DNA of 64,000 bases from Chromatiaceae bacterium. GTDB lineage: Bacteria; Pseudomonadota; Gammaproteobacteria; Chromatiales; Chromatiaceae. Positions 43,118-50,752 of this stretch are shown here, in pieces. Location of the stretch: NCBI GenBank assembly GCA_016714645.1, contig JADKCI010000001.1, positions 558,001-622,000 on the forward strand. Reading direction: 5' to 3'. A model generated the notes under the pieces. It made no database searches, was not told where the DNA came from, and worked only from the letters and a program-made list of their open reading frames with translations. The translations under genes were made by a program, and so were the position numbers. The number at the start of each line of letters is the position of its first letter. Within the stretch, counting starts at the first letter, position 1.

Positions 43118-44302
43118 TCAGACCTGGCTGGAGCCCTGGTTGGCCGGCCAGTCGGCGGTGGCGATGCCATCGCCTAAATCGGCCGCGATCAGGCGTTCGC
43201 GGACCGTCAGGAGCCTCTCCAGCAGGCGTGGCTCGAAGGTGGCGTAGGCGGCGGCGTCCGGCACCCGCCGCACCACCACGCCCAGGAGTTCCGTGATGGC
43301 ATTGCCGATGGAATTCTGACTGATGGTGACCAGCAGTTTGCCGGTGTCGTTGCGATAGATGAGCTGCTTGAAAGCCGGTTGCCAGCGAATGGAGTTGGCG
43401 TAGGCGGGTTCCCGGATGCAGCGTTCCCGCACCCGGCGGGCCGTGCCCAGGAAGTCGTTGTCGAACAGCAGCACCCGATCCACGGCCTCCGGATAGTGCA
43501 GGTCATCCAGACGGGGGGCGTTGCGGCTGGAGACCTGGGAGAAGAAGGTGCGGTAGAAATCCAGAAAACCCTCCAGGATGGCGTCGTACTCCCGCCAGAA
43601 GCGGATGTCCTTGAGGGCCTCGACCCCACCCCGGATCTCCCAGCAGGGCAGGCCTTCCGGGTAGCCGGTCAGGGTCAGTTGGGACTCGTCGCTGTGAATC
43701 GTCTTGAGGATGTGAAGATCCAGGGCCTCCGCGAAGAAACGGCGATAGACGTGGCGCATATGGGCCTGGAAGAGGCTGTTCTGGCCACCGTCGGTGAGGT
43801 TCGGATTGGCCGGGTCCGCCAGGGGCGCCTGGCGCAACTGCTCCATGGGGAAAACGATAAAGTGGTTGTGCAGCATACGAATGCTGGGCACCCCCGGCGA
43901 GGTCAGGGGCCAGGTGGCGTCCAGACTCGCCTCCCCCGCCAGTACCAGGGCCTCCGCCGGGTCCGTATAGGTCTCCAGCATGTAGGTGAGCAGGATCTGG
44001 TTCATCCGGTTCCAGGCATGCTTGACCGCCGCCGGCACCTGGGTCCGCCGCACCGGCCGGCCCAGGGGGTTGAGGATGGTCTGGGAGCTGTTGTAAATGA
44101 TGGAACAGTCGAACTCGCAGGAGTGCCCCAGGGCCTTGCGGTAGAGCAGCAGGTGCTCCGGACTTACCAGCAAGCCGTTATTGTTGACCAGGTCGTTAAG
44201 GTTCTCCGTGCTGTTGAAGAACTCGTTCGGCTTCATCCCCTCTGGTACCTCCAGCGGAATGGGCCGGAAGGGCGTGACGATCTCGCGGGGACCTATGGTC
44301 AT
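43118..44302 (-). CDS. Protein of unknown function, 394 residues
   Basis: I do not recognise this protein. It starts at ATG 44302 with AGGAG 9 bases upstream (MTIGPREIVTPFRPIPLEV). It has no signal peptide and no transmembrane helix, so it is probably cytoplasmic. Visible features are a Cys-containing segment HSCEFDCSIIYNSS, an IRMLHNHFIVFP segment with a His-Asn-His pair, and a C-terminal half rich in Arg and Glu. The HNHF stretch recalls HIT/GalT-type nucleotidyl sites, but this is too short to assign a family. It is well supported as a gene: ribosome site, long GC-rich frame and consistent codon use. The neighbours nth (divergent) and ttcA give no functional hint. Confidence 0.72.
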   Translation of the reverse strand: MTIGPREIVTPFRPIPLEVPEGMKPNEFFNSTENLNDLVNNNGLLVSPEHLLLYRKALGHSCEFDCSIIYNSSQTILNPLGRPVRRTQVPAAVKHAWNRMNQILLTYMLETYTDPAEALVLAGEASLDATWPLTSPGVPSIRMLHNHFIVFPMEQLRQAPLADPANPNLTDGGQNSLFQAHMRHVYRRFFAEALDLHILKTIHSDESQLTLTGYPEGLPCWEIRGGVEALKDIRFWREYDAILEGFLDFYRTFFSQVSSRNAPRLDDLHYPEAVDRVLLFDNDFLGTARRVRERCIREPAYANSIRWQPAFKQLIYRNDTGKLLVTISQNSIGNAITELLGVVVRRVPDAAAYATFEPRLLERLLTVRERLIAADLGDGIATADWPANQGSSQV

Positions 44303-44500
44303 GGATGAAAACTCCTGGGTGACTGGTGGCGGCATGCCGGGCGGGATTCTATGCCGGATGGGGCGGGTGAACGAGAGCGCCGAGCGCGAAAATGGCTGAA
44401 TGGCTTGCCCAGACCCGCTCGGCCTGCCCGGTAAAGCCCTTGCCAAGATCCTGTCGGACCTCTTGGCAGCAGACCCGGGGCCCTCTATTCTGCTGCCATC

Positions 44501-45154
44501 ATGAACAGCCTGAAGCGTCGCCTCATCTTCGAGCGCCTCCGCTTGGAGAACCCCTCCCCTCGGACGGAGTTGGTCTATGCCTCCACCTTCGAGCTGTTAA
44601 TCGCCGTCATCCTCTCCGCCCAGGCTACGGACAGGGCGGTCAACAAGGCGACCGCCAGCCTTTTCCCCCTGGCTAACACACCGCAAGCCCTATTAGACCT
44701 GGGCGAAGAGGGGCTCAAGGCCCATATCCGTACCCTGGGTCTCTTCAACGCCAAGGCTTCCAACATTATCAAAACCTGCGCCATGCTGGTCGAGCGGCAT
44801 GGGGGGAAGGTGCCCCGGGATCGCGCCGCCCTGGAGGCCCTGCCCGGGGTAGGACGAAAGACGGCCAACGTCATCCTCAATACCGCTTTCGGCGAACCCA
44901 CCCTGGGGGTGGACACTCACATCCTGCGCCTGGCTAATCGTACCGGCCTCGCCCCCGGCAAGACCCCCCTGGAGGTCGAACGCCGGCTCATGCGCGCCAT
45001 CCCCCGGGAATTTCTCCAGGATGCTCATCACTGGCTGATTCTGCATGGTCGCTATGTCTGCGTCGCCCGCAAGCCCCGCTGCGGGGAATGCATCATCCGC
45101 GAATGGTGTGAATTCAGCCCCAAGACCCCGGCCGTCGCGGGCAAGGGAGGCTAA
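44501..45154 (+). CDS. nth: Endonuclease III
   Basis: DNA glycosylase and AP lyase for oxidised pyrimidines (217 aa). The helix-hairpin-helix LPGVGRKTANV carries Lys120, and Asp138 lies in GVDTHILR. The [4Fe-4S] ligands are Cys187, Cys194, Cys197 and Cys203, with the same numbering as the E. coli enzyme. It is usually the last gene of the rnf operon in gammaproteobacteria, but the rnf genes are absent here. A perfect 8-bp inverted repeat lies 57 bases after its stop. Confidence 0.97.
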   Translation: MNSLKRRLIFERLRLENPSPRTELVYASTFELLIAVILSAQATDRAVNKATASLFPLANTPQALLDLGEEGLKAHIRTLGLFNAKASNIIKTCAMLVERHGGKVPRDRAALEALPGVGRKTANVILNTAFGEPTLGVDTHILRLANRTGLAPGKTPLEVERRLMRAIPREFLQDAHHWLILHGRYVCVARKPRCGECIIREWCEFSPKTPAVAGKGG

Positions 45155-45210
45155 TCCGGGCCCCGGAGCGGCAAAGCATGAGAAAAGGTGGGCGACCCAT
45201 GGACGGCATG

Positions 45211-45235
45211 GGCCAAAACGGCTATCCTTTTGGCC
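45211..45235. terminator. Perfect 8-bp inverted repeat after nth
   Basis: GGCCAAAA (45211-45218) and TTTTGGCC (45228-45235) flank a 9-base loop. There is no T-tract after the plus-strand stem, but the run of T inside the right arm is compatible with a weak terminator ahead of the tRNA gene. Confidence 0.5.
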
Positions 45236-45284
45236 TGCAAATCCGGTCATTCCTTACTAAGGCATGGCTTTTGCGAATCTTCAA

Positions 45285-45360
45285 GCGCCTGTAGCTCAGT
45301 GGATAGAGTACTGCCCTCCGAAGGCAGGGGTCGCACGTTCGAATCGTGTCAGGCGCGCCA
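45285..45360 (+). tRNA. tRNA-Arg (anticodon CCG)
   Basis: A full cloverleaf can be drawn. The acceptor is GCGCCTG (45285-45291) with CAGGCGC (45350-45356). The D arm lies around GTAGCTCAGTGGATAGAGTA. The anticodon stem is CTGCC/GGCAG with loop CTCCGAA and anticodon CCG at 45318-45320, and the T arm holds GTTCGAATC. Discriminator G and an encoded CCA close it at 45360. It decodes CGG. A possible promoter is TACTAA at 45255-45260 with TTGGCC upstream. Confidence 0.97.
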
Positions 45361-45387
45361 AATTCAAAAATTTCATCAGTAACTTAC

Positions 45388-45642
45388 CTAGTAGGGCATT
45401 CCAGCCTTGGTCACCGCTCGAGCCGCGAGGGTGAATTTCTGACGTGAAATCTTGTTCCCTTCCGAGCGCTTATCCAGGGCGGTGATGTTGTCCGCCAGAT
45501 CGGCATGGCGGAGAAGGGCATGGACCTTGGCCGTGACCCTGACATCCCCTCGCTGAGCAGCGCTGCGCATGTCCAAGGTCAAACCCTCCCGCGCCGCCTT
45601 CTCCTGGTCTTGATAACGGCTCCAGGTGGCGCAACCCTCCAT
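45388..45642 (-). CDS. Small hypothetical protein, 84 residues
   Basis: An open frame on the minus strand directly after the tRNA. Its product is hydrophilic and basic with an Arg/Lys-rich C-terminus (SEGNKISRQKFTLAARAVTKAG), and the codons use G or C in third position as in real genes here. I know no family for it. GAAGAG abuts the ATG, so the ribosome site is poor. Its start lies only 25 bases from the divergent start of the next gene, which leaves little room for two promoters. It could be a real small gene, or chance coding in a GC-rich leader region. Confidence 0.35.
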   Translation of the reverse strand: MEGCATWSRYQDQEKAAREGLTLDMRSAAQRGDVRVTAKVHALLRHADLADNITALDKRSEGNKISRQKFTLAARAVTKAGMPY

Positions 45643-45667
45643 CTCTTCTGATATTCCCTATACCACC

Positions 45668-47014
45668 ATGAAAAAAGATAAATCCAGCCAACCTGAACCG
45701 CAAACGGATTTCGGTATCGCTGAATCCTTTCTACTGTTGAGCTTCGAATGGCCCGTAGTGACCGATCCCTTAATCGCTTGGTCGGATGCGGACTTTGGAC
45801 TCGCGGGCGCCATTCTTATGGACTTGTCCATGGCCGGCAAGGTGGACAGCGACCTCAAGAACCTGATAATTCTTGATCTATCTCCCGTAGCTAATCCGGC
45901 ACAGAACATCGCGCTGCGCCTTCTCGGTCAGTTGGGACAGACCGTGAGCATGGATATCGCGCTTAATGCCCTCGCCAACCGCGTTGGCGATATCCGGGCA
46001 GCGTGTCTTGTCGGCCTCGCGGCCCGGAATATTCAACTGACAACCTCCAGCAAACTCAATTGGGGCTTTCGCCAATCGGCCATCAATAAGCTGCGGGTAC
46101 CCGAGGAGGTGGCGAGCTTGCGTACCTCGCTTGCGGGCCTCATTGATTCCGATGAATTGCCACTCCCGGAGCAGGCGGCGATTATTTCGTTATTGTGTGC
46201 CTGCGATATCGTTGGCCCGGTTCTGGGCGGTCGATCCTATCAACACTGGCTCCTGGCGAATGCCCCGCGTATCGAGTCCATTCGCAGGATGGATCTGGTT
46301 GGACATGCGGTCGTTACTGCCGTTGCCGCCATGCGCCTCCGCTTGCGTACCTACCTGCTGGATGCCGTCGAACAAAAGCCGCAGGCACCCCTTGATAATG
46401 CCAACAAGAGCACCGCCCCGGCCACCGATTACACACGCAACTCCAGCACTTGGGAATGGCGAGCTTTCTGGCCAGAAGGCGAGACCGTGGAATTACCCGC
46501 ATCCTGGGCCAGTTTTAATAATAATAGTGAAATCGCCGAGGAGGAAAACGAAGACCATTACCTGTTTGTCCACGGCAAAAAGGACAACATAAAAATCAGA
46601 GGGAAGGGGCTGAAGATTAAGCCGGTACTGGAGGCCTTCGATGAATTTATCGCTTTCGGCCCGAGCGCCAAGTTCCGCTTTCCTGAAAAACCCCTTTTGC
46701 TTGCCGCTTTCCTCCCCCGCCTCTACGAGGTGCGGCGTAAGATACGCGGCATTGACGAGCTGCTGCAGATCATGTCGGTGACGGGTTACCAGCCGAGCAT
46801 TATTAGTGTTTCAAAAAAGAGACAGGGTAGCAGTATGATGTTTGGAGTCCAGATAGAATTTGCCCGTATCCAGGTTAATGGCCGGATTTATCATTCCATC
46901 AGTTTGGAAAGTCCATACCTCACGGCCTTGCGTATCCTGGCGCGCAATCTATCGGTGGGGAGTGGTCAGGTCGCTGGATACAGCGACTTTCTTGAGCGTG
47001 TTATCCGCTCATAA
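45668..47014 (+). CDS. GPP34 (GOLPH3-like) domain fused to a CYTH-like domain
   Basis: A 448-residue protein that splits into two parts. Residues ~15-235 look like the GPP34/GOLPH3 helical domain: AESFLLLSFEWPV, FGLAGAILMDLSMAGKVD, SLAGLIDSDELPLPEQAAIISLLCACDIV and a closing helix. Members bind phosphoinositides in eukaryotes; bacterial copies are found mainly in actinobacteria and are uncharacterised. After a polar linker (236-260), residues ~262-448 resemble a degenerate CYTH domain: WEWRAFW, then DHYLFVHGKKDNIKIRGKGLKIKPVLE, VQIEFARIQVNG and SISLES. The triphosphate-binding ExExK is not intact. No signal peptide or membrane helix is visible. The ATG at 45668 lacks a Shine-Dalgarno sequence; GTG 45626 is the in-frame alternative. 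Domain calls are from pattern recognition. Confidence 0.6.
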   Translation: MKKDKSSQPEPQTDFGIAESFLLLSFEWPVVTDPLIAWSDADFGLAGAILMDLSMAGKVDSDLKNLIILDLSPVANPAQNIALRLLGQLGQTVSMDIALNALANRVGDIRAACLVGLAARNIQLTTSSKLNWGFRQSAINKLRVPEEVASLRTSLAGLIDSDELPLPEQAAIISLLCACDIVGPVLGGRSYQHWLLANAPRIESIRRMDLVGHAVVTAVAAMRLRLRTYLLDAVEQKPQAPLDNANKSTAPATDYTRNSSTWEWRAFWPEGETVELPASWASFNNNSEIAEEENEDHYLFVHGKKDNIKIRGKGLKIKPVLEAFDEFIAFGPSAKFRFPEKPLLLAAFLPRLYEVRRKIRGIDELLQIMSVTGYQPSIISVSKKRQGSSMMFGVQIEFARIQVNGRIYHSISLESPYLTALRILARNLSVGSGQVAGYSDFLERVIRS

Positions 47015-47036
47015 GGACCCTAATACTATACTCCCG

Positions 47037-47072
47037 CCGAGATCGCTTGCTCGCTAAGCGATCTCGGTCTTT
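47037..47072 (+). terminator. Perfect 12-bp hairpin after the GPP34-CYTH-like gene
   Basis: CCGAGATCGCTT (47037-47048) and AAGCGATCTCGG (47056-47067) pair without mismatch around a 7-base loop, followed by TCTTT. The hairpin is 23 bases after the gene stop and between two convergent genes, so it is probably a terminator for the plus-strand gene. Confidence 0.75.
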
Positions 47073-47189
47073 GGCGGAGAGTAGCCCGCGATCCTTTTAT
47101 TCAGTCACTTCCCGGAGTCAACAAATCGGCTTGAGGGCGGTAATCCTGTTCTTTTGCAAAGCTGTCAATTCTTACGATCGCACCCCTTC

Positions 47190-47729
47190 TCACACTAAAC
47201 CTGGTTGCCAGTACATAATGGCTGCGCCAAGAAAACCAAGGCCCAGAATTACATAAACGGGATTGATTCGCGTGTAGAAGATACCCAGGAATGCTGTCAT
47301 TGCGATTGCGATGGTCAAGGGTCCATTCAGTGCCGATTTTCCCACGGCATAGACCCCGGAACACATCAGGCCGATCGAAATAGGCTCCAGGGCATTCTGC
47401 ACCGCGCGCCGCCAAGGCGTCTCGCCGATATAATGCCAGAAGCGTCCAATCCAAAAACAGAGCACGCTCGAGGGCATGAAAAAAGCTAGTCCAACCACGA
47501 CGGCACCCAGTGCGCCAGCAATCTTAATACCGAAGATCGTCACCATTGTCATATTGGGTCCCGGGGCCAGTTGCCCGACACTGTATATCTCCAAAAAGCG
47601 CTCCGGGCCGATCTGAAATTGAGTTTGCAGGACCTCCTGCATTTCATGCAGGACGGCCGTACCACCGCCCACTGCCAGCAGTGAGAGCATGCCAAAGGTC
47701 AAGGCGAGATGAATAAGTGTTGAAACCAT
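47190..47729 (-). CDS. chrA: Chromate transporter, short-chain CHR subunit (second)
   Basis: Half-size CHR-family membrane protein (179 aa). It carries the conserved LAVGGGTAVLHEM and GQLAPGPNMTMVTIFG motifs and about five or six hydrophobic segments. Short CHR proteins act in pairs and export chromate or, in some species, related anions such as sulfate. It lies 4 bases after the other half and is its necessary partner. The convergent neighbour ends behind a perfect hairpin. Confidence 0.88.
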   Translation of the reverse strand: MVSTLIHLALTFGMLSLLAVGGGTAVLHEMQEVLQTQFQIGPERFLEIYSVGQLAPGPNMTMVTIFGIKIAGALGAVVVGLAFFMPSSVLCFWIGRFWHYIGETPWRRAVQNALEPISIGLMCSGVYAVGKSALNGPLTIAIAMTAFLGIFYTRINPVYVILGLGFLGAAIMYWQPGLV

Positions 47730-47733
47730 GTGC

Positions 47734-48288
47734 TTAACTCTTTGGATGGAAAAGGATGAGGGCGATGGGGACCATGATGAGCAGCACCATGACCAAGGAT
47801 AAGCTCAAAATGCTCATCAAATAAAAGGACGCAATGACGACCAGTAGGGATTTGAAATGGTTGAACTGCTTTCTGCCAAGACGGTAGGTGATGGCGGAAA
47901 GTAATCCCGTGGCTGCCGCCCCAACGCAAGCCAGCACCATATTTGCCAGAGGCTGATCGGAGTTGCCCAAATAGAGGGTGCCCATCACCAGGACAAAAGC
48001 AATGCCTGGAATGAGCAGCCCTACTGCCGCCAAAATAGCACCGAGCACCCCACGGAGCTTATCACCCGTTAGAACGGCTATATTGACCGCATTGAGTCCC
48101 GGCATGGTCTGACTGATGGCAAGACACGCCATGAACTCGTCATCATTCAGCCAGCGCCGTTTCTCCGTCAGAAGAATTTTCTGGTAGGCAACGATGCCGC
48201 CCCCAAAACTGATGGCACCGATCAGTAGAAATTCGTAAAAAATTTCCCATAGACTGGGGTTGGCAGGTTGATCAGCAATCTCATTCAT
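47734..48288 (-). CDS. Chromate transporter, short-chain CHR subunit (first)
   Basis: Half-size CHR-family membrane protein (184 aa). It has the IGAISFGGGIVAYQK and ISQTMPGLNAVNIAVLTG motifs, where the canonical MPGPN reads MPGLN, and five or six hydrophobic segments. The paired gene follows 4 bases later. No chrB-type regulator is seen. The preceding ~200 bases up to the porin gene should hold the promoter. Confidence 0.88.
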   Translation of the reverse strand: MNEIADQPANPSLWEIFYEFLLIGAISFGGGIVAYQKILLTEKRRWLNDDEFMACLAISQTMPGLNAVNIAVLTGDKLRGVLGAILAAVGLLIPGIAFVLVMGTLYLGNSDQPLANMVLACVGAAATGLLSAITYRLGRKQFNHFKSLLVVIASFYLMSILSLSLVMVLLIMVPIALILFHPKS

Positions 48289-48488
48289 TACAACAGGGGT
48301 TCCTGGTCGGTGGTAGGTGGTTGAATCTTCATGGTGAGGCCCTCGGTGGCCGGTATGGTATGGAAGGCTGGGGAATTCAAATAACCGCGGGCCACTTTAT
48401 TGCATCACTAAAGGGATTATGCAACCATTTTGATTGGGGGGATATCGAGCTGGGGCATGGCTCTTCCTCCATTAGGAAATTGCCTTAA

Positions 48489-49664
48489 TCAAAACGCATG
48501 AGAAAGGCCTAACTGCACCCCGCGCCAATCCAGGGCATCACTGCTCCCCCCGGTCACTGGGTTGATGAGAGCGTCGGCCTGGTTATCCGAGTAAACCAGG
48601 TAGGCCTTGGTGTGCTTGGTAAAGTTATAATCTCCCCCGAGCGCCCAGGTTTCGAAGCCAAAATCATCCTCGGCATAAAGATCGCAACAGAAGGAGGTCA
48701 GGATTTTATAGTCACCGCTTTGCTGATTGCCACCCACCGTAGCCTTGAGCAGGATGTTACCAAACGCATAGCCGGCCTGTAACTGCCATAAATCGGCGCT
48801 ATTATCATTCCCCCAGAAGGCATGGTCCCAATGCTCGAATATCAATGTCAGGGTCATGCCCCTCCAATCCAGTAGTCCCAGACCAAGGCGCAATTTGTCC
48901 CAATCCTTCTGAATTTCCGGGTCGGATGGATCGGCCAGGTCCGCGCCCTGTCTTTCCCAAGCGAGACTGGCATACAAGGGTCCCCGCGTGTAGATCAAAG
49001 CCAGGGAGTAGGCCTCGGCCAGACTGTCGGAGTCGACATTGCTTATCCCATCCAACGTGGCCCCGCCACCCGCAATCAGGGCGGCGGAAAACTGGACCCC
49101 GGCAAGATTTGGGCTGGCGTAAAAGAGACTGTTATCCATGCGGAGGTTTTGGAAACCGGTGGTGCTGGCGGAATCACCGAGGGTATTGGTGAAGAGGTCC
49201 AGGGGTGAGGTCGAGGACTTGAAAGGGGTATCCAGGCGACCCGCCAACAGGCTCCCCCAGGGACCGGCCAGCCCCACGAAGGTATTGCGCATCGTCAAGG
49301 TCTCGCTGCTACCCAGGTTGAAAGCGTTGTTGTTGCTATCCGACAGGCTGAATCCGAATTCGAGCTGGTAGACGACCCTGAACTCCGGCCCCAGGTCACC
49401 GGAGCCCTTGAGGCCGAGGCGGTTGGCGGGGCCACGGGGGGTGGTGATGAAGGGATTGCCCCGCCACGGCCGACCGGCCCGGTTGTTGCTGAGGGCGTAG
49501 CCCACGAACCCCTGTTCCTGTTCCCGGTCCAGGTAATTAATGGCCACATTCAATTTGCCATAAAAATTCGCCCCGGCATGAGCCCCTGATGGCCCAGCCA
49601 AGGCGATAACAGAGGCCAGTAAGATCGTTAGCTTGCCTAAGAGGTGCCGCACCGGTATTTTCAT
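48489..49664 (-). CDS. Gram-negative general porin
   Basis: Outer-membrane beta-barrel protein (391 aa). A signal peptide (LLGKLTILLASVIALAGPSGAHA) is followed by NFYGKLNVAINYLD, a typical first strand, then the RLGLKGSGDLGPEFRVVYQLEFGFSL and NTFVGLAGPWGSLLAGR motifs. Alternating strand-like repeats lead to a C-terminal Phe (LGLSHAF), the signal for BAM assembly. The ATG at 49664 was chosen over a TTG four codons upstream. Divergent from gshB, with about 115 bases between. Confidence 0.9.
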   Translation of the reverse strand: MKIPVRHLLGKLTILLASVIALAGPSGAHAGANFYGKLNVAINYLDREQEQGFVGYALSNNRAGRPWRGNPFITTPRGPANRLGLKGSGDLGPEFRVVYQLEFGFSLSDSNNNAFNLGSSETLTMRNTFVGLAGPWGSLLAGRLDTPFKSSTSPLDLFTNTLGDSASTTGFQNLRMDNSLFYASPNLAGVQFSAALIAGGGATLDGISNVDSDSLAEAYSLALIYTRGPLYASLAWERQGADLADPSDPEIQKDWDKLRLGLGLLDWRGMTLTLIFEHWDHAFWGNDNSADLWQLQAGYAFGNILLKATVGGNQQSGDYKILTSFCCDLYAEDDFGFETWALGGDYNFTKHTKAYLVYSDNQADALINPVTGGSSDALDWRGVQLGLSHAF

Positions 49665-49779
49665 GGTTCCGAACAATACCGAATCTCCAAGCCCGGTGTC
49701 ATCCTGGGCCGGGTGACAAAGGCCTCACCCACTCTTCATCGATCCAACGGCGCCTCCCGGCCTGCGCTAAGATGCGGGT

Positions 49780-50733
49780 ATGAAACACGAGATCGGCATC
49801 GTCATGGATCCCATCGGGGCCATCAAGATCGCGAAGGACAGCAGCTTTGCTATGTTGCTGGCCGGGCAACGCCGTGGCTGGCGTCTCCAGTATCTGACCC
49901 TGGACGATCTCTCGCTGCGGGGCCAGCGCGCTTGGGGCCGGATGCGGGAGCTGGTGGTGACGGACGACCCCTCTGGCTGGTATCAGGTGGTAGGGGAGGC
50001 CTTCCGGCCCCTCAATGAGCTGGACTTGATCCTGATGCGCAAGGACCCGCCCTTCGACACCGAATTTCTCTACTCCACCCTCATCCTCGAACAGGCCCAG
50101 CGCCAGGGTGTCCTGGTGGTCAATGCCCCCCAGGCCTTGCGCGACGCCAACGAAAAGCTTTTTGCCCTGGAATTCCCCACCTGCTGTCCGCCGAGCCTGG
50201 TGACCCGGAGCCAGGCGGACATCCGCGCCTTCCTTGAGGAGCAGGGGGATCTGATCCTCAAGCCCCTCGGCGGCATGGGTGGCTTCTCCATCTTCCGGGT
50301 TCGGCGCCAGGACCCCAACCTGGCGGTCATCGCCGAGACCCTGACCGCCAACGGGACCCGTTACTGCCTGGCCCAGCGCTTCATCCCCGAGATCAGCCAG
50401 GGCGACAAACGCATCCTCATGATAGCCGGCGAAGCCGTGCCCTACGCCCTGGCCCGCATCCCCAAACCCGGCGAGACGCGCGGTAATCTGGCCGCCGGCG
50501 GTCGGGGAGAGGGCCGCCCCCTGAGCGACCGTGACCGCTGGATCGTCGCCCAAGTGGGGCCCGAACTCCTGCGCCGCGGCATCTACTTCGCCGGCCTGGA
50601 CGTAATCGGCGACTGGCTGACCGAGATCAACGTCACCAGCCCCACCTGCATCCGTGAACTGGATGCCCAGTTCGGTCTGGATATTGCCGGCGATCTCCTG
50701 GACAGGCTGGCGGAGCGGCTCCTTGCCCCCTGA
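49780..50733 (+). CDS. gshB: Glutathione synthetase
   Basis: ATP-grasp ligase that joins glycine to gamma-glutamylcysteine (317 aa). It has DLILMRKDPPFDTEF, the NAPQALRDANEKL segment, the ATP-grasp KPLGGMGGFSIFRV loop, QRFIPEISQGDKRIL and the closing GLDVIGDWLTEINVTSPTCIRE. Length is normal. It leads a cluster with apbE and tonB. gshA is not in this window. Confidence 0.96.
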   Translation: MKHEIGIVMDPIGAIKIAKDSSFAMLLAGQRRGWRLQYLTLDDLSLRGQRAWGRMRELVVTDDPSGWYQVVGEAFRPLNELDLILMRKDPPFDTEFLYSTLILEQAQRQGVLVVNAPQALRDANEKLFALEFPTCCPPSLVTRSQADIRAFLEEQGDLILKPLGGMGGFSIFRVRRQDPNLAVIAETLTANGTRYCLAQRFIPEISQGDKRILMIAGEAVPYALARIPKPGETRGNLAAGGRGEGRPLSDRDRWIVAQVGPELLRRGIYFAGLDVIGDWLTEINVTSPTCIRELDAQFGLDIAGDLLDRLAERLLAP

Positions 50734-50752
50734 GCCCCGACCGGAACGCCTG

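Noticed and set aside
43118..44302. The unknown protein as a glutamate-cysteine ligase partner for gshB
   Set aside because: None of the motifs of the known GshA families is visible and the gene is 5 kb away in another operon; nearness to gshB alone is not evidence.
45285..45360. tRNA-Arg as an occupied phage or island attachment site
   Set aside because: I looked for a second copy of the tRNA 3' end downstream within the window and saw none, and no integrase gene is present.
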